From contig CASQMQ010000064.1 in the NCBI GenBank assembly GCA_949430125.1, positions 1 to 33,886 on the forward strand: a stretch of DNA of 33,886 bases, given 5' to 3'. Shown here piece after piece: positions 10,118-19,377 of this stretch; positions within the stretch are counted from its first letter, which is position 1; every line of letters starts with the position of its first letter. A program made the position numbers and the translations under genes. This DNA is from an uncultured Pseudomonadales bacterium. Its GTDB lineage: Bacteria; Pseudomonadota; Gammaproteobacteria; Pseudomonadales; Pseudohongiellaceae. Below the pieces are notes generated by a model. It worked only from the letters and a program-made list of their open reading frames with translations. It was not told the origin of the DNA and did no database searches.

Positions 10118-11025
10118 TTCGCGTCCTCGCTGGTAATCTCGCGAAATAGTCCGGCGAGTGATGCGCGTTTCAGAATTAGCTCTGCGACTGGAATTTGATT
10201 TTCCACAAGCGTCTGATTGATGGCTATGGAGTCAGACTCTGAGGCAGTAAGGTTCAGGTAGCCGCCTGCATCGATGTTGAGCAGCTCAACACCCGAGGTA
10301 TTCTCCAGCACCTTGCTTGCGGCTTCGACCTGAGGAGTTTTGATCTGCAAAGTGGTCTGCGTATTTCCTAACAAATTACTGATGGTATCGCTGTGAGTAA
10401 TTTTCCCATGGTGCAGAATCGCAATATGGCTGCATATCTGTTCCAGATAAGGAAGTTGATGGCTCGATAGTAAAAACGTAGTGCCATGATCTCGATTGAG
10501 CGTGCTGATCAATTCCAGCACATCGTCCACGCCCTCTGCGTCGAGTCCATTGAACGGCTCGTCTAGGACTACAAATTCGGGGTCTCCCAAGAGGGCTTGC
10601 GCAATTGACACGCGGCGCTTGTTGCCAAGCGAAAGATTCTTTATCTTGAAATCGCTGAAGCGACTAACGCCCAGCAATTCTTCCACCTCGCAAGCGCTAC
10701 GCGTGCTGGTATTTCGCACAGTAGCAGGGCGTGTTGTAAGCACTGGCGCACAGTTAGAGTTGGGATGCAGGCTCGGGCTATCGAAAATGGCAACGAGCTT
10801 GCCTTTTGTTAGATGAAGTTGCTTAGGTGATTGGCCTAGCGCTGTGATATCGCCTGAATTGTAGGCCTGAAGGCCGAGTATGCACTCAATAGTCGTAGTT
10901 TTGCCGGAACCGTTCAGGCCAACCAGGCCATGTATCGATCCTTTTTCGATCTGTAGGTTGAGATTATCGAGGACCGCAAACGAACCGTAATTCTTTGTTA
11001 GTCCCGTAACGGATAAGGCTGACAT
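10114..11025 (-). CDS. ABC-2 transporter ATP-binding protein with a locally scrambled segment
   Basis: A 303-residue ATPase with Walker A GLNGSGKTT (residues 36-44), signature LSLGNKRR (131-138), Walker B FVVLDEP (151-157) and the H-loop SSHQ. The family is that of two-component ABC-2 exporters of the CcmA/NosF type. Residues 90-110 (SNCAPVLTTRPATVRN and on) do not look like this family, but the +1 frame of the same DNA reads LTVRQCLQHALLLCEIPAR, the expected LTVRQ helical-domain segment. Two compensating single-base indels, near 10759 and 10698, therefore seem to have altered about 20 residues while keeping the frame open. The partner permease gene overlaps by four bases downstream. A 34-base palindrome separates it from the M16 peptidase gene. 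Confidence 0.85.
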   Translation of the reverse strand: MSALSVTGLTKNYGSFAVLDNLNLQIEKGSIHGLVGLNGSGKTTTIECILGLQAYNSGDITALGQSPKQLHLTKGKLVAIFDSPSLHPNSNCAPVLTTRPATVRNTSTRSACEVEELLGVSRFSDFKIKNLSLGNKRRVSIAQALLGDPEFVVLDEPFNGLDAEGVDDVLELISTLNRDHGTTFLLSSHQLPYLEQICSHIAILHHGKITHSDTISNLLGNTQTTLQIKTPQVEAASKVLENTSGVELLNIDAGGYLNLTASESDSIAINQTLVENQIPVAELILKRASLAGLFREITSEDAK

Positions 11026-11073
11026 GCAGGAGGGTGCTCGCTGGTAACACTACGCATAAGAACATTGGATTGA

Positions 11074-11107
11074 AACGTAGCGACAGCTTCGAAGCTGTCG
11101 CTACGTT
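11074..11107. repeat. 34-base perfect palindrome between M16 and ABC genes
   Basis: Positions 11074-11090 (AACGTAGCGACAGCTTC) and 11091-11107 (GAAGCTGTCGCTACGTT) are exact reverse complements with no spacer, starting seven bases after the M16 stop codon. It would form a long RNA hairpin in the operon message. No U-run follows on the minus strand, so it is more likely an RNA-stability or partial-termination element, or a REP-like repeat, than a standard terminator. I found no second copy in the window. Confidence 0.85.
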
Positions 11108-11114
11108 GGCCACT

Positions 11115-14112
11115 TTAGTCTACGAACAAGTCGTCTACTTGGATTTCTTTGACCGTACCAAACTGTTCAAGTTCCTCTTCGTCGAGAATCGATAGATCGC
11201 CGACTATTGAGATCAGCTTCGGCCTATCTTTGACGTGTTTTTGCTGAAAACTCAGCAGATCGGCCATGCTGGCAGTTTGCAGTTTCTGATAGCTTTCTCT
11301 GCGAGGATCGCCCTGGATACCGAGTCGTTCCCAACCGCGTACTGCACCGATAATTTGACGAAAACTAATCTTCGAGGTGCGATAGCGGTTCATAAGAGAT
11401 TCTACCGAGGTCTCGAAGCGTTCGTCGGATTCCGGCATATTATCGATCAGGTCGAGGAAGGCTCTCAGTGCATCGACCGTCTTGTCAGTTTGCGTGCCGA
11501 TGGTGCCCAGCATGATGTTCTGATCATTTAATCGGCCACCCTGTGCATAGCGCGCGCCAGCCGTATAGGCAAGAGCTCGTGCCTCGCGCAGTTCTTGAAA
11601 GACTACGCTGGACATGCCGCTACCAAAATAATTGGTATAGATAGAAGATATGAGACTGTCATCTCGGTCGTAGACGCCGTCTGGGAATTCAATGCGTACT
11701 TGCGCCTGTGCAGTCTGTTGATCCACAACATAGATTTCCGTCTCCTCTAACTCTCGTGCCGTGCGGAATCGATAGTCTGGGGTATCTGCAAGTTCGCCAG
11801 CTAGTGGATGTTGGCGCCGAAGCACCTCTACCAAATCTTCCAAAGGCATTGAGCCGGTATAAGAGAGGGTATGCTTGAAGTTCAGCAACTCGGCCGGAAG
11901 TGCGAGGAGCTCGTCGACGGTCGAGTCCATTATCTCTTCGCGCGTGAGCGCTTCTAGCATAGGAGATTCTTCGCCATAGCGATTGTAGAGAGTCAGTGCT
12001 CTGGAAATTGCCGGTGGAGAGCTCTTCTGATCTTCTCTGGATTTCAGCAAGATTCCCTTCATCTGCTCCAGCGTCTGCTCATCGGTGCTCGGATTTTTGA
12101 TTAGGTCCATAGCAACAGCCAGCGAGGCTTCGAATTGTTCGTCGAGACCCGAGATAGAGATGCTTGAAGAGTTTCCTCCAGCGCCGAATCTGAAATCGCT
12201 ACCCATCTGATACCATTCTTTCTGCAGCTCCTCGTTTGTTTTGCTATTCGTGCCTGCAACGTCTATCAAGGCGGCAGCTAGATTTAGTTTTTCGTTCTCT
12301 TCCGTGCCCACATCTATGCTTATTGAGAAGGAGAACAAATCATTGAGAGGATTAGGTGCGTAATACAGCTGCACGCCATCAGCGAATTCGATGACGCGGT
12401 AGTCTCGGTCTGCCTCTACATAGGTCGGCTCTATTTCTTCATATTCCATCGCCAAGATGCGCGAGGCAAACTCAGACTGAAGCGATGAGTCAATGTTTAC
12501 AGGATCGATCTGCGGCTTTTCAACAACGGGAATCTCGTTCTGCGCGTCGATTCTATAGACGGCCACATAGTCATTGCCAAAGTATTTGTTGGCGACATCC
12601 ACAACATCTTGCTTAGTCAGCTGACTCATTCGATCGAGTTCAGCCACGTGATACTCCCACTGTGAACCCTGAATGAACGAGTCGCGCATCATGCTCACTC
12701 TCGCCTGATTGAATTCCAGGCCGCCCTTTTCGCTCTTCTTAAAGTCATTGATGATCGCCGGGATAATCCACTCTTCAAATTCACCAGCCTTAATTATTTC
12801 TAGTTGATCGAGAAGGAGCTGTTCAACTTCAGCAAGAGTCTGATCCTGTTTCGGCACGCCATATAGATTCTGCGAACCGGCATCGTTCAAGAATAGTGGC
12901 GACGAACCGGCGCCAGAGACGAGTTGTTGCTGATTCAGGTTCAGATTGATGAGCCCGGCGGTGCTGTTGTCCAGAATCATATCCACTAAGATAAGTGCTT
13001 CCTTGTCTTCGCTACCGTTGCCCGCCGTGCGGAAGGCGAGCTGCACTTGCTCTTCGCCTGGGTATTGCACAGTTTTTCGTTCCGCGCCTTGTAAAGGTTC
13101 TTCAACCCACGGGCCAATTTCGGGGATGGTCTTTCTTTCCCAATGGGAAAATTTCTCGCTTATCAGCGCGATAGTCTCGACAGGGTCGATATCGCCACTG
13201 ATGAAGATGGCCATGTTGTTAGGTACATAGTTGGTATTGAAGTAATTCTGAATGTAAACCAGTGAAGGGTTCTTCAGGTGATCAACTGTCCCAATTGTGG
13301 GTCGTTGCCCATAGGGATGAACCTTGTATAAGGTCTCGTTGACAGCGGTTCCTATAATGCGGCCGGCACTATCTAGTGAACGATTCTTCTCTTCATAGAC
13401 CGTTTCTAATTCAGTGTGAAAAAGACGAAATACCGGGTTGACGAATCTGTCAGATTCGACTTCTGCCCATTGCCTGAGTCGGTTCGAGGGAAGGCCGATC
13501 TTGTAGACGGTTTCTTCAAATGAGGTGTGTGCATTTAATGCACTACCGCCCATGTTGTTGTAGAGCTTGTCTAATTCTCCTGGCACTGAATACTGAGCGG
13601 CCAGTTGGGCTTCGCTATTTATTTCTGCATAGATTTCTGCGCGGCGCGTAGTGTCTGTCTCGCCATGGTGCTCTTCATACAGTTCGACGATGCGGTCCAG
13701 GTGTGGTTTCTCTAGAGAATAGTCGAGGCTGCCTAGGTTCTGATTGCCCTTGAACAGTAAGTGCTCGAGATAGTGGGCCAGACCTGTGCCATCTATGGGG
13801 TCGTGCTTGCTTCCCGCACGAACGGCGATCTCAGCATAGAATCGTGGTTCTTCATGGTTCTCAGTAAGGTATACGCGCAGACCGTTGTCGAGTTCGAATA
13901 TCTGTGCGTCTCAGCGGGTCGTTCTCATCCGCGGCATTTATTCGGCTATAGCCAAGTTCGGCCATGTTGGCTTGCTGCATATCGCTATTAGTAGATGTAT
14001 TGGCTGCAGTATTTGTAGAACTTCCATTATCGTTGCAGGCAACCAACGTCAGAAGGGAAATAGCGAGTAGGCTGCTTCGCTTCCAATCCCTAGCTGTTCG
14101 TAATTCAGACAT
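11115..14112 (-). CDS. M16-family zinc metallopeptidase lipoprotein, one frameshift near its N terminus
   Basis: About 998 residues, the size of double M16 peptidases (pitrilysin/PqqL group). The start ATG at 14112 has a CGGAG ribosome-binding sequence; the signal peptide ends in a lipobox (LVAC, Cys26) followed by a Ser/Thr/Asn-rich linker. At about 13905 the frame shifts: NDPLRR then QIFELDNGLRVYLTENHEEP, the M16 opening. The zinc motif HYLEH (H-x-x-E-H) follows at about residues 113-117 and the downstream acidic segment ELETVYEEKNRSLD supplies the third ligand. The rest, 11115 to about 13905, is open and includes the second M16 domains. M16 enzymes degrade or mature short peptides within a closed chamber. 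Being lipid-anchored and next to an ABC-2 exporter, it may process an exported peptide (inference). Confidence 0.87.
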
Positions 14113-14221
14113 ATCTAGACTCCGTTATGAGATTATTGAGGGCCACACGCGTGCAGCCGCAAGCCTCCTAATGTATGGCATTCTGCTAAAAAATGTAAGT
14201 CAGCAGAGTTGTCTTGAAGCT

Positions 14222-15235
14222 TTAGTGGGGTAGATTCTCCACCCCTACGCGAGCTTGGGTGATGGACACTCTGCCGCTACCGTCAGATGAAGCTTCCAAT
14301 ATCACATCGATGCCGCTGGATTGAGTCTCGATAAACCTGTCGAGATGCTCCAGTTGCTGTGTATTGAGGTCCGGCTCTAGAACGTCTCGGGCACGGTCAA
14401 AAGCGGCTAGCTTGTCATTATAAGCACTGCGCATGCTGCCATCTTCTGCAACCAATGCGCCCCAATTATTCTCCGCAGAGACGACTTCATCGATCAATGC
14501 TTGAGTAACCTGTTCCTGAGTAGCACCCGCCAGAGCTGTTCCGGTGTTTCGCAGGGACTGTTGATAGACCTCGCGTAGGGTATCGAATTTGAGCAGCTGA
14601 TCGTATTGACGCAGATCGACTTGCTGAGTTGCAGTTAGCGAATTCTGTAGGCTTTCGGACAGCGCATTAGCGCCAAACAGCGCGACGGACTGATCTGGGG
14701 ACATTGACCCGGCTAATAACTCGTCTAACATTTGGTAGCGCTGGGCGCCGAAGTCCACCAGTGTCTCCATAATTCGCTGCCTCTCGGTCCCTGGAATGCC
14801 GAGTGCATTCAGATAACTGTCGTACAATTTAGGCATGCTTTCATTGGCCCGCGCACGCGCGTTTTCTGGGTCGGTGAATGCGGCGAATGCTGTTCCGTTG
14901 GTGCCCGGTTGTCTTTGATTCGTCTGCTGCGCGACTTCATCGCGTGCTTGTTGCAAGAGGGCATCATAATTCGGGTCCACTTGGAGACGCGTTTTTTCCA
15001 GTGTGCTTGATAGATTACTCAATTGATAAGTCGCGCTGGAGAGCTGCTCGTTCAAATCGCTTATCTCGCTCTCAAACTGCAGGCGCTGCTGGGCATTGCT
15101 CTGGGAGAGTTCTTGCAGCTGGCTTTGATAACTCAGTGCTAGATCGAGATGCTGCTGTAAGCTTTGATTCTGAGCCGCCAGCCAGACAGCGCATGCTAGT
15201 AAGACGCCGAATCCCAGTAGGGGTTTAAATTTCAC
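14222..15235 (-). CDS. Membrane-anchored or exported coiled-coil protein
   Basis: A 337-residue protein I cannot assign to a named family. It starts at GTG 15235 after a GAGG ribosome-binding sequence. An N-terminal hydrophobic segment (LLGFGVLLACAVWLAA, residues 6-21) acts as an anchor or signal, then residues 22-105 form a Gln/Leu/Ser-rich coiled coil. The motif VDPNYDALLQQARDEV (86-101) ends the coil, and a helical domain follows with LYDSYLNALGIPGTERQRIM and LEPDLNTQQLEHLDRFIETQ. The same order appears in the frameshifted protein at 3880-4741. It lies 109 bases upstream of the M16 gene on the same strand and is possibly the first gene of that operon, divergent from the TolC operon. The frame is intact. 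Confidence 0.75.
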   Translation of the reverse strand: MKFKPLLGFGVLLACAVWLAAQNQSLQQHLDLALSYQSQLQELSQSNAQQRLQFESEISDLNEQLSSATYQLSNLSSTLEKTRLQVDPNYDALLQQARDEVAQQTNQRQPGTNGTAFAAFTDPENARARANESMPKLYDSYLNALGIPGTERQRIMETLVDFGAQRYQMLDELLAGSMSPDQSVALFGANALSESLQNSLTATQQVDLRQYDQLLKFDTLREVYQQSLRNTGTALAGATQEQVTQALIDEVVSAENNWGALVAEDGSMRSAYNDKLAAFDRARDVLEPDLNTQQLEHLDRFIETQSSGIDVILEASSDGSGRVSITQARVGVENLPH

Positions 15236-15482
15236 TTAGCCTCATCTTCATCTCTCATTTTGTGCGTCAGGTATGTGCTCAGAATACATTGCCCGCTTAG
15301 TGTTTATGAAGCGTAGCAGAATCCAGATAGTGTCCAGATAATAGCAAGTGATGGAAGCAAGCAGTGAGCAGAACGCGGATGAGCCTCGGCTTTCCCGAAA
15401 AATGAATGTAAATCAGATTGTTATCCCGTTCGTTCAGGCCTCAACCGGTCGCTAAATTAGAAGGATTCCACCGAATAGGGCG

Positions 15483-15488
15483 TATAAT
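15483..15488 (+). promoter_or_regulatory. Putative -10 box of the export operon
   Basis: A perfect TATAAT lies 38 bases before the TolC-like start codon. No good -35 hexamer is seen at 16-18 bases, so an activator may be needed. The 291-base divergent gap 15236-15526 otherwise holds nothing I can recognise. Confidence 0.4.
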
Positions 15489-15526
15489 TCTCTGCCTAAT
15501 TCGATATTCATAGGAAATACCGTGCC

Positions 15527-17233
15527 ATGCTAGCTAAGTTTATGAAAATCATAGCTAAAATATCAATCGTGCTTCTCGCTGGAGGCACGTTGGTGAGTTG
15601 TACGGCCAATTCCTACCGTCAAGGCGCGGATCAGGAAACCTATGAAGCCATAGCGGACAAGACCAATCTCGTTCCGGGGATGACGCAGAGAATAGGGATT
15701 AATGAGGAGAAAGACGCTGATCTTAGTAGCCTCCCCACAAATGTGGATAGTTACGAATTTCTAGATAACGAGGCAGACAGCGAACTCGACGCGAATATCC
15801 TCAGCCTGAATGTCGCTCTGGATTTGGCGTTTCAGCATAGTCAGGAATATCAAACACAGAAAGAGGCACTCTATCTTGAGGCACTCGCGCTAACCTTCGA
15901 TCGCTATCGCTATACCCCGACTTTTTCTGCGGTGGGCGGTGCGGACTACCAATGGGATGCCGAAGATCAATTCGTTACCGACATGCAGGCTTTGACTGGC
16001 ATGAGCGTGCTCAGTGCTAGCGAGAGAGTGGATGCGAGTACCAGCTTAGGCGCGCGCTATCTCCTCAAAGGTGGCGGGGCAATCGCCTTAAACCTCACTA
16101 ATAATTTTACCCGATTCCTGACTGGCGATATTAGCGAGTTTGGTGCCGGTGCACTGATCGGCTCGTTCACACAGCCGTTGCTGCGAGACTTCGGCAGCGA
16201 TATCGAAACCGAGACGCTGATGCAGGCGGAGCGTGATCTGCTTTATCGTTTGCGAGATTTCACACGCTTTCGAAAGACCTTTGCGGTACGAGTTGCCTCT
16301 TCTTACTACTCAGTCTTGCTGAACAGAGAGACTGCTAGAAATAACTACGCGGGCCTTCTGGCTAACAACTCATCGCTAGAACGCGAGCGAGCATTTCAGG
16401 CAGAGGGGCTGCGCACCTTATTGCAGGTGGGCAGATTAGAGCAGTCTTCTCTGCAACAAGATCTGCGTTGGACTTCTTCCATCACGCGCTACAAGCGTAG
16501 TCTGGATAATTTCAAGATACTGCTAGGCCTGAAGGCGGAGGAGAATATAGCTCTGGACGACAATGAGATGATTCTGATTTCAGAAACGGGGATGGATAGT
16601 CCGGATCTTAACCTCGAACAGGCCATGGACCTCGCCGTGCAGACCCGCTTGGACTTGTATAACGGTCTCGACCGCGTTCAGGATCGTGCCCGAAAAATAG
16701 AGGTTGCGGCGAATGCGCTGAAGCCTGGACTGGACCTGAACCTTGTCGCTAGAGTGCCAGATGCTAACAACGGTGATCTGGGTGAGCTAGATTTTGAGAA
16801 TGCTCTGTACTCGGCTGGGCTCGATTTTGATTTGCCACTAGATACCAAGTTAGATAGAAATAGTTATCGCCGAGCATTGATCGACTACGAAGTTGCCACG
16901 CGAAACTACTTGCTCGACATGGATAATATTAAATTGGATGTGGTCGACCTTTGGCGGCGCATGAACCAAGCTAGAAAAAATTATGAAATTAATCTAACCA
17001 GCGTTCAGATCAACGAACGTCGAGTCGAAGAAGCCGAGCTGCGTGCTGAATTAGGGCTAGGAGATATTCAGGATACGGTAGATTCGCAGAACGATCTAAC
17101 AGCGGCACAAACGGATTTAATTAGCTCGATCGTAGATCACAATATATCGAAGTTAGAATTTTGGCGAGACTTGGGTTTGTTGTATGTCGACGATAGCGGG
17201 CAGTGGGAGGAAGGCGTTAATGAGTCAAGATAA
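15527..17233 (+). CDS. TolC-family outer-membrane efflux lipoprotein
   Basis: A 568-residue outer-membrane channel of the TolC superfamily. The start ATG at 15527 has TAGGAAA about ten bases upstream. The signal peptide ends in a lipobox (LVSC, Cys25), as in lipid-anchored OprM-like channels. Two repeats of long helical hairpins are visible: the first around ALDLAFQHSQEYQTQKEALY, the second around QAMDLAVQTRLDLYNGLDRV, each followed by strand-forming segments (FSAVGGADYQWD; LDLNLVARVP). The C-terminal helix carries ELRAELGLGDIQDTVDSQND, typical of OEP domains. It provides the outer-membrane exit for the exporter encoded by the next three genes and overlaps the adaptor gene by 14 bases. Confidence 0.9.
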   Translation: MLAKFMKIIAKISIVLLAGGTLVSCTANSYRQGADQETYEAIADKTNLVPGMTQRIGINEEKDADLSSLPTNVDSYEFLDNEADSELDANILSLNVALDLAFQHSQEYQTQKEALYLEALALTFDRYRYTPTFSAVGGADYQWDAEDQFVTDMQALTGMSVLSASERVDASTSLGARYLLKGGGAIALNLTNNFTRFLTGDISEFGAGALIGSFTQPLLRDFGSDIETETLMQAERDLLYRLRDFTRFRKTFAVRVASSYYSVLLNRETARNNYAGLLANNSSLERERAFQAEGLRTLLQVGRLEQSSLQQDLRWTSSITRYKRSLDNFKILLGLKAEENIALDDNEMILISETGMDSPDLNLEQAMDLAVQTRLDLYNGLDRVQDRARKIEVAANALKPGLDLNLVARVPDANNGDLGELDFENALYSAGLDFDLPLDTKLDRNSYRRALIDYEVATRNYLLDMDNIKLDVVDLWRRMNQARKNYEINLTSVQINERRVEEAELRAELGLGDIQDTVDSQNDLTAAQTDLISSIVDHNISKLEFWRDLGLLYVDDSGQWEEGVNESR

Positions 17234-19337
17234 GACTAGTGCAACAGAGAATACTGCTGTTAGCCAACTTTGGGGAAAAATTCCAGAGCCCGTCAGAGCG
17301 CAAGCTATTGAGCAGAAGGCTCGATTCTTGGCGGCTAAAAAACCTACGCAATATGCTATCGCTGCCTCGGTGGTGGTCTTGGCAGGCTTGCTGTTTTCTT
17401 TCGGTGGTAACTCGAGTGACACTCTTGCTGGCAGTATTACCTTCGAAGCTAGGCGCGGGAATCTAGATATAACCGTATTGGAAGGTGGGTCTCTAGAGGC
17501 ATTGCAATCGCAAGAAATTCGGTCTCGCGTCAAAGGCCGCGAAGGAGTTAAGATTCTCAGCATTGTTGAGGAAGGCTATCGGGTTACTCCCGAGGATGTA
17601 ACCGCCGGTAAGATATTGGTTGAGCTCGATACGTCGCAGTTAATCGACGAGCAACTCAATCAGGAAATCGCAGTAGAGACCGCTGAAGCCAGCTATATAG
17701 AGCGCAAAGCAGAATACGAAATTCAATTGAATCAAAACATGACGGACTTAAATGACGCGCGTCAGGACATGCGCTTCGCGAAGTTGGATTTCGAGAAATT
17801 CCTGGGCGGCAATATTGTTACCGAGATTGTTTCGCAACTGGAGATAGAAGAGCGTCTAGCACGTGCCGAGCAGGCAGACTTCGAAGCTGCGCAATTAGCT
17901 GACTCACTAGCCGTTGAGCCAGCTCCCAACACGGTCTCTGACTTGGCTACAGCAGAGCTACCGTTCGATCTCGATTCAATGCCGCCACAGATGCAGGAAA
18001 GAATTCGTCAGGCCATGGCAGACAACGGTGGCACACTGCCTGAAGACATGTTGCAACGTATGCAAAACTTTGGACAAGGCGGGGCTGGTGGTGGTCGTGG
18101 ACGACCCGGCGGTGCAGCTCCAAGGCCAACTGCTGAGACAGGTGCACCTGTAGCACGCGAGCCGCAGCCGCTATCCCTGCGAGCAGCTGCGCCTGCGAGC
18201 ATTAGTAGCAGGACACTGGACGCCGAACCAAACCTGCTCATGGATGACAGCTACATGGCGATTCGAGATAAGCTCGACTTTACACAGTATGCCGATATCA
18301 ACATGTTGGAAGACGGCGAGGCTAAACAACAGCTGCGATCCCTGCAAGATGATTTGCAAGTGGCCCAAGAAGAGCTGTTGTTGTCGCGGGACCGGATCGC
18401 GGGGCAGCGACGTTTAGAATCGCGCGGATTTATAACGCCAACAGAATTAGAAGCCGAAGAGCTAAATCTAAATAAAGCCAACAACAAGATGGAGCAAGAA
18501 GAGACGTCTTTGAAGTTATATATTCAGTACACGTTTCCGAAAGATGCGGAAGAAAAACTATCCGACTATGAAAACGCGGTGATGAGTTACCAGCGTCAGG
18601 TAAAAGAGAATGTTGCAGAAAAGGCGCAAGAAGCGGCGCGCTATAGCTCTGCCGAGCGCAAATTCAATCTTGAGCGAGTCAAGCTGGCGGATGTGAACGA
18701 GCAGATCGATCTAGCTACGATCATTGCACGGCGACCTGGCCTCGTCGTCTACGGTGCCGCTGACCAAAACTCTATGCGTTTCCGCAGCAACAGCCAGGAA
18801 GCTATTCAAGAAGGCGCTACTGTTAGAGAGAGACAGTCTATCTTGACTATTCCCGACATGCGGGAGATGGCAGTCAAAGTTAATATACATGAGTCTGCTG
18901 TGCAACGCGTCGCCGTAGGTCAGTTGGTGAAAGTGTCAGTTGACGCCTTTCCTGATGAGCAGCTAACAGGCGTCGTCATCAAGGTAGCTGTCGTCGCCGA
19001 CTCTGCAAACTCTTTCATGAACCCCGACCTAAAAGTCTATCCGACCACGATCAAGATTGATGGCACGCACGATTGGCTGCGTCCTGGAATGAGTGCTGAG
19101 ATCGATATTTTGGTGCGAAGCCTCGAAGATGTTGTCTACGTCCCAATTCAGGCGGTTACTTACTTCGACGACGAGCGCGTCGTCTATGTTTCTAACCGCG
19201 GCAGAACTGAGCGTCGAGAAATCAAGGTAGGCACCTTCTCTGATTCATATATCGAAATTCTAAGTGGATTGGAGGCGGGCGAGGAAGTGCTTCTGCTTCC
19301 ACCACAGCAAAGCCTGAGAGATGCCTCTGGCGCGTAA
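17220..19337 (+). CDS. HlyD/MacA-like periplasmic adaptor with Gly/Pro-rich insertion
   Basis: Membrane-fusion adaptor linking the ABC transporter to the TolC-like channel. ATG 17220 is chosen because GGAGGAAGG precedes it, rather than the in-frame ATG at 17184. The protein has 705 residues, against 350-450 for typical MacA. One membrane helix (about 44-61, QYAIAASVVVLAGLLFSF) is followed by barrel-sandwich strands (GNLDITVLEGGSLEALQSQE), a long coiled coil, and C-terminal beta-barrel segments (MAVKVNIHESAVQRVAVGQL; LRPGMSAEIDILV; VYVPIQAVTYF). Unusually, the coiled coil is interrupted by a low-complexity region at about residues 250-340, including GQGGAGGGRGRPGGAAPRP at about 284. Its tip should contact the TolC-like partner. 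Co-transcribed with the flanking genes. Confidence 0.9.
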   Translation: MSQDKTSATENTAVSQLWGKIPEPVRAQAIEQKARFLAAKKPTQYAIAASVVVLAGLLFSFGGNSSDTLAGSITFEARRGNLDITVLEGGSLEALQSQEIRSRVKGREGVKILSIVEEGYRVTPEDVTAGKILVELDTSQLIDEQLNQEIAVETAEASYIERKAEYEIQLNQNMTDLNDARQDMRFAKLDFEKFLGGNIVTEIVSQLEIEERLARAEQADFEAAQLADSLAVEPAPNTVSDLATAELPFDLDSMPPQMQERIRQAMADNGGTLPEDMLQRMQNFGQGGAGGGRGRPGGAAPRPTAETGAPVAREPQPLSLRAAAPASISSRTLDAEPNLLMDDSYMAIRDKLDFTQYADINMLEDGEAKQQLRSLQDDLQVAQEELLLSRDRIAGQRRLESRGFITPTELEAEELNLNKANNKMEQEETSLKLYIQYTFPKDAEEKLSDYENAVMSYQRQVKENVAEKAQEAARYSSAERKFNLERVKLADVNEQIDLATIIARRPGLVVYGAADQNSMRFRSNSQEAIQEGATVRERQSILTIPDMREMAVKVNIHESAVQRVAVGQLVKVSVDAFPDEQLTGVVIKVAVVADSANSFMNPDLKVYPTTIKIDGTHDWLRPGMSAEIDILVRSLEDVVYVPIQAVTYFDDERVVYVSNRGRTERREIKVGTFSDSYIEILSGLEAGEEVLLLPPQQSLRDASGA

Positions 19338-19377
19338 AGTGCATTAGTAGAAAGTCCGCCCAACACAGAGCGAAATT

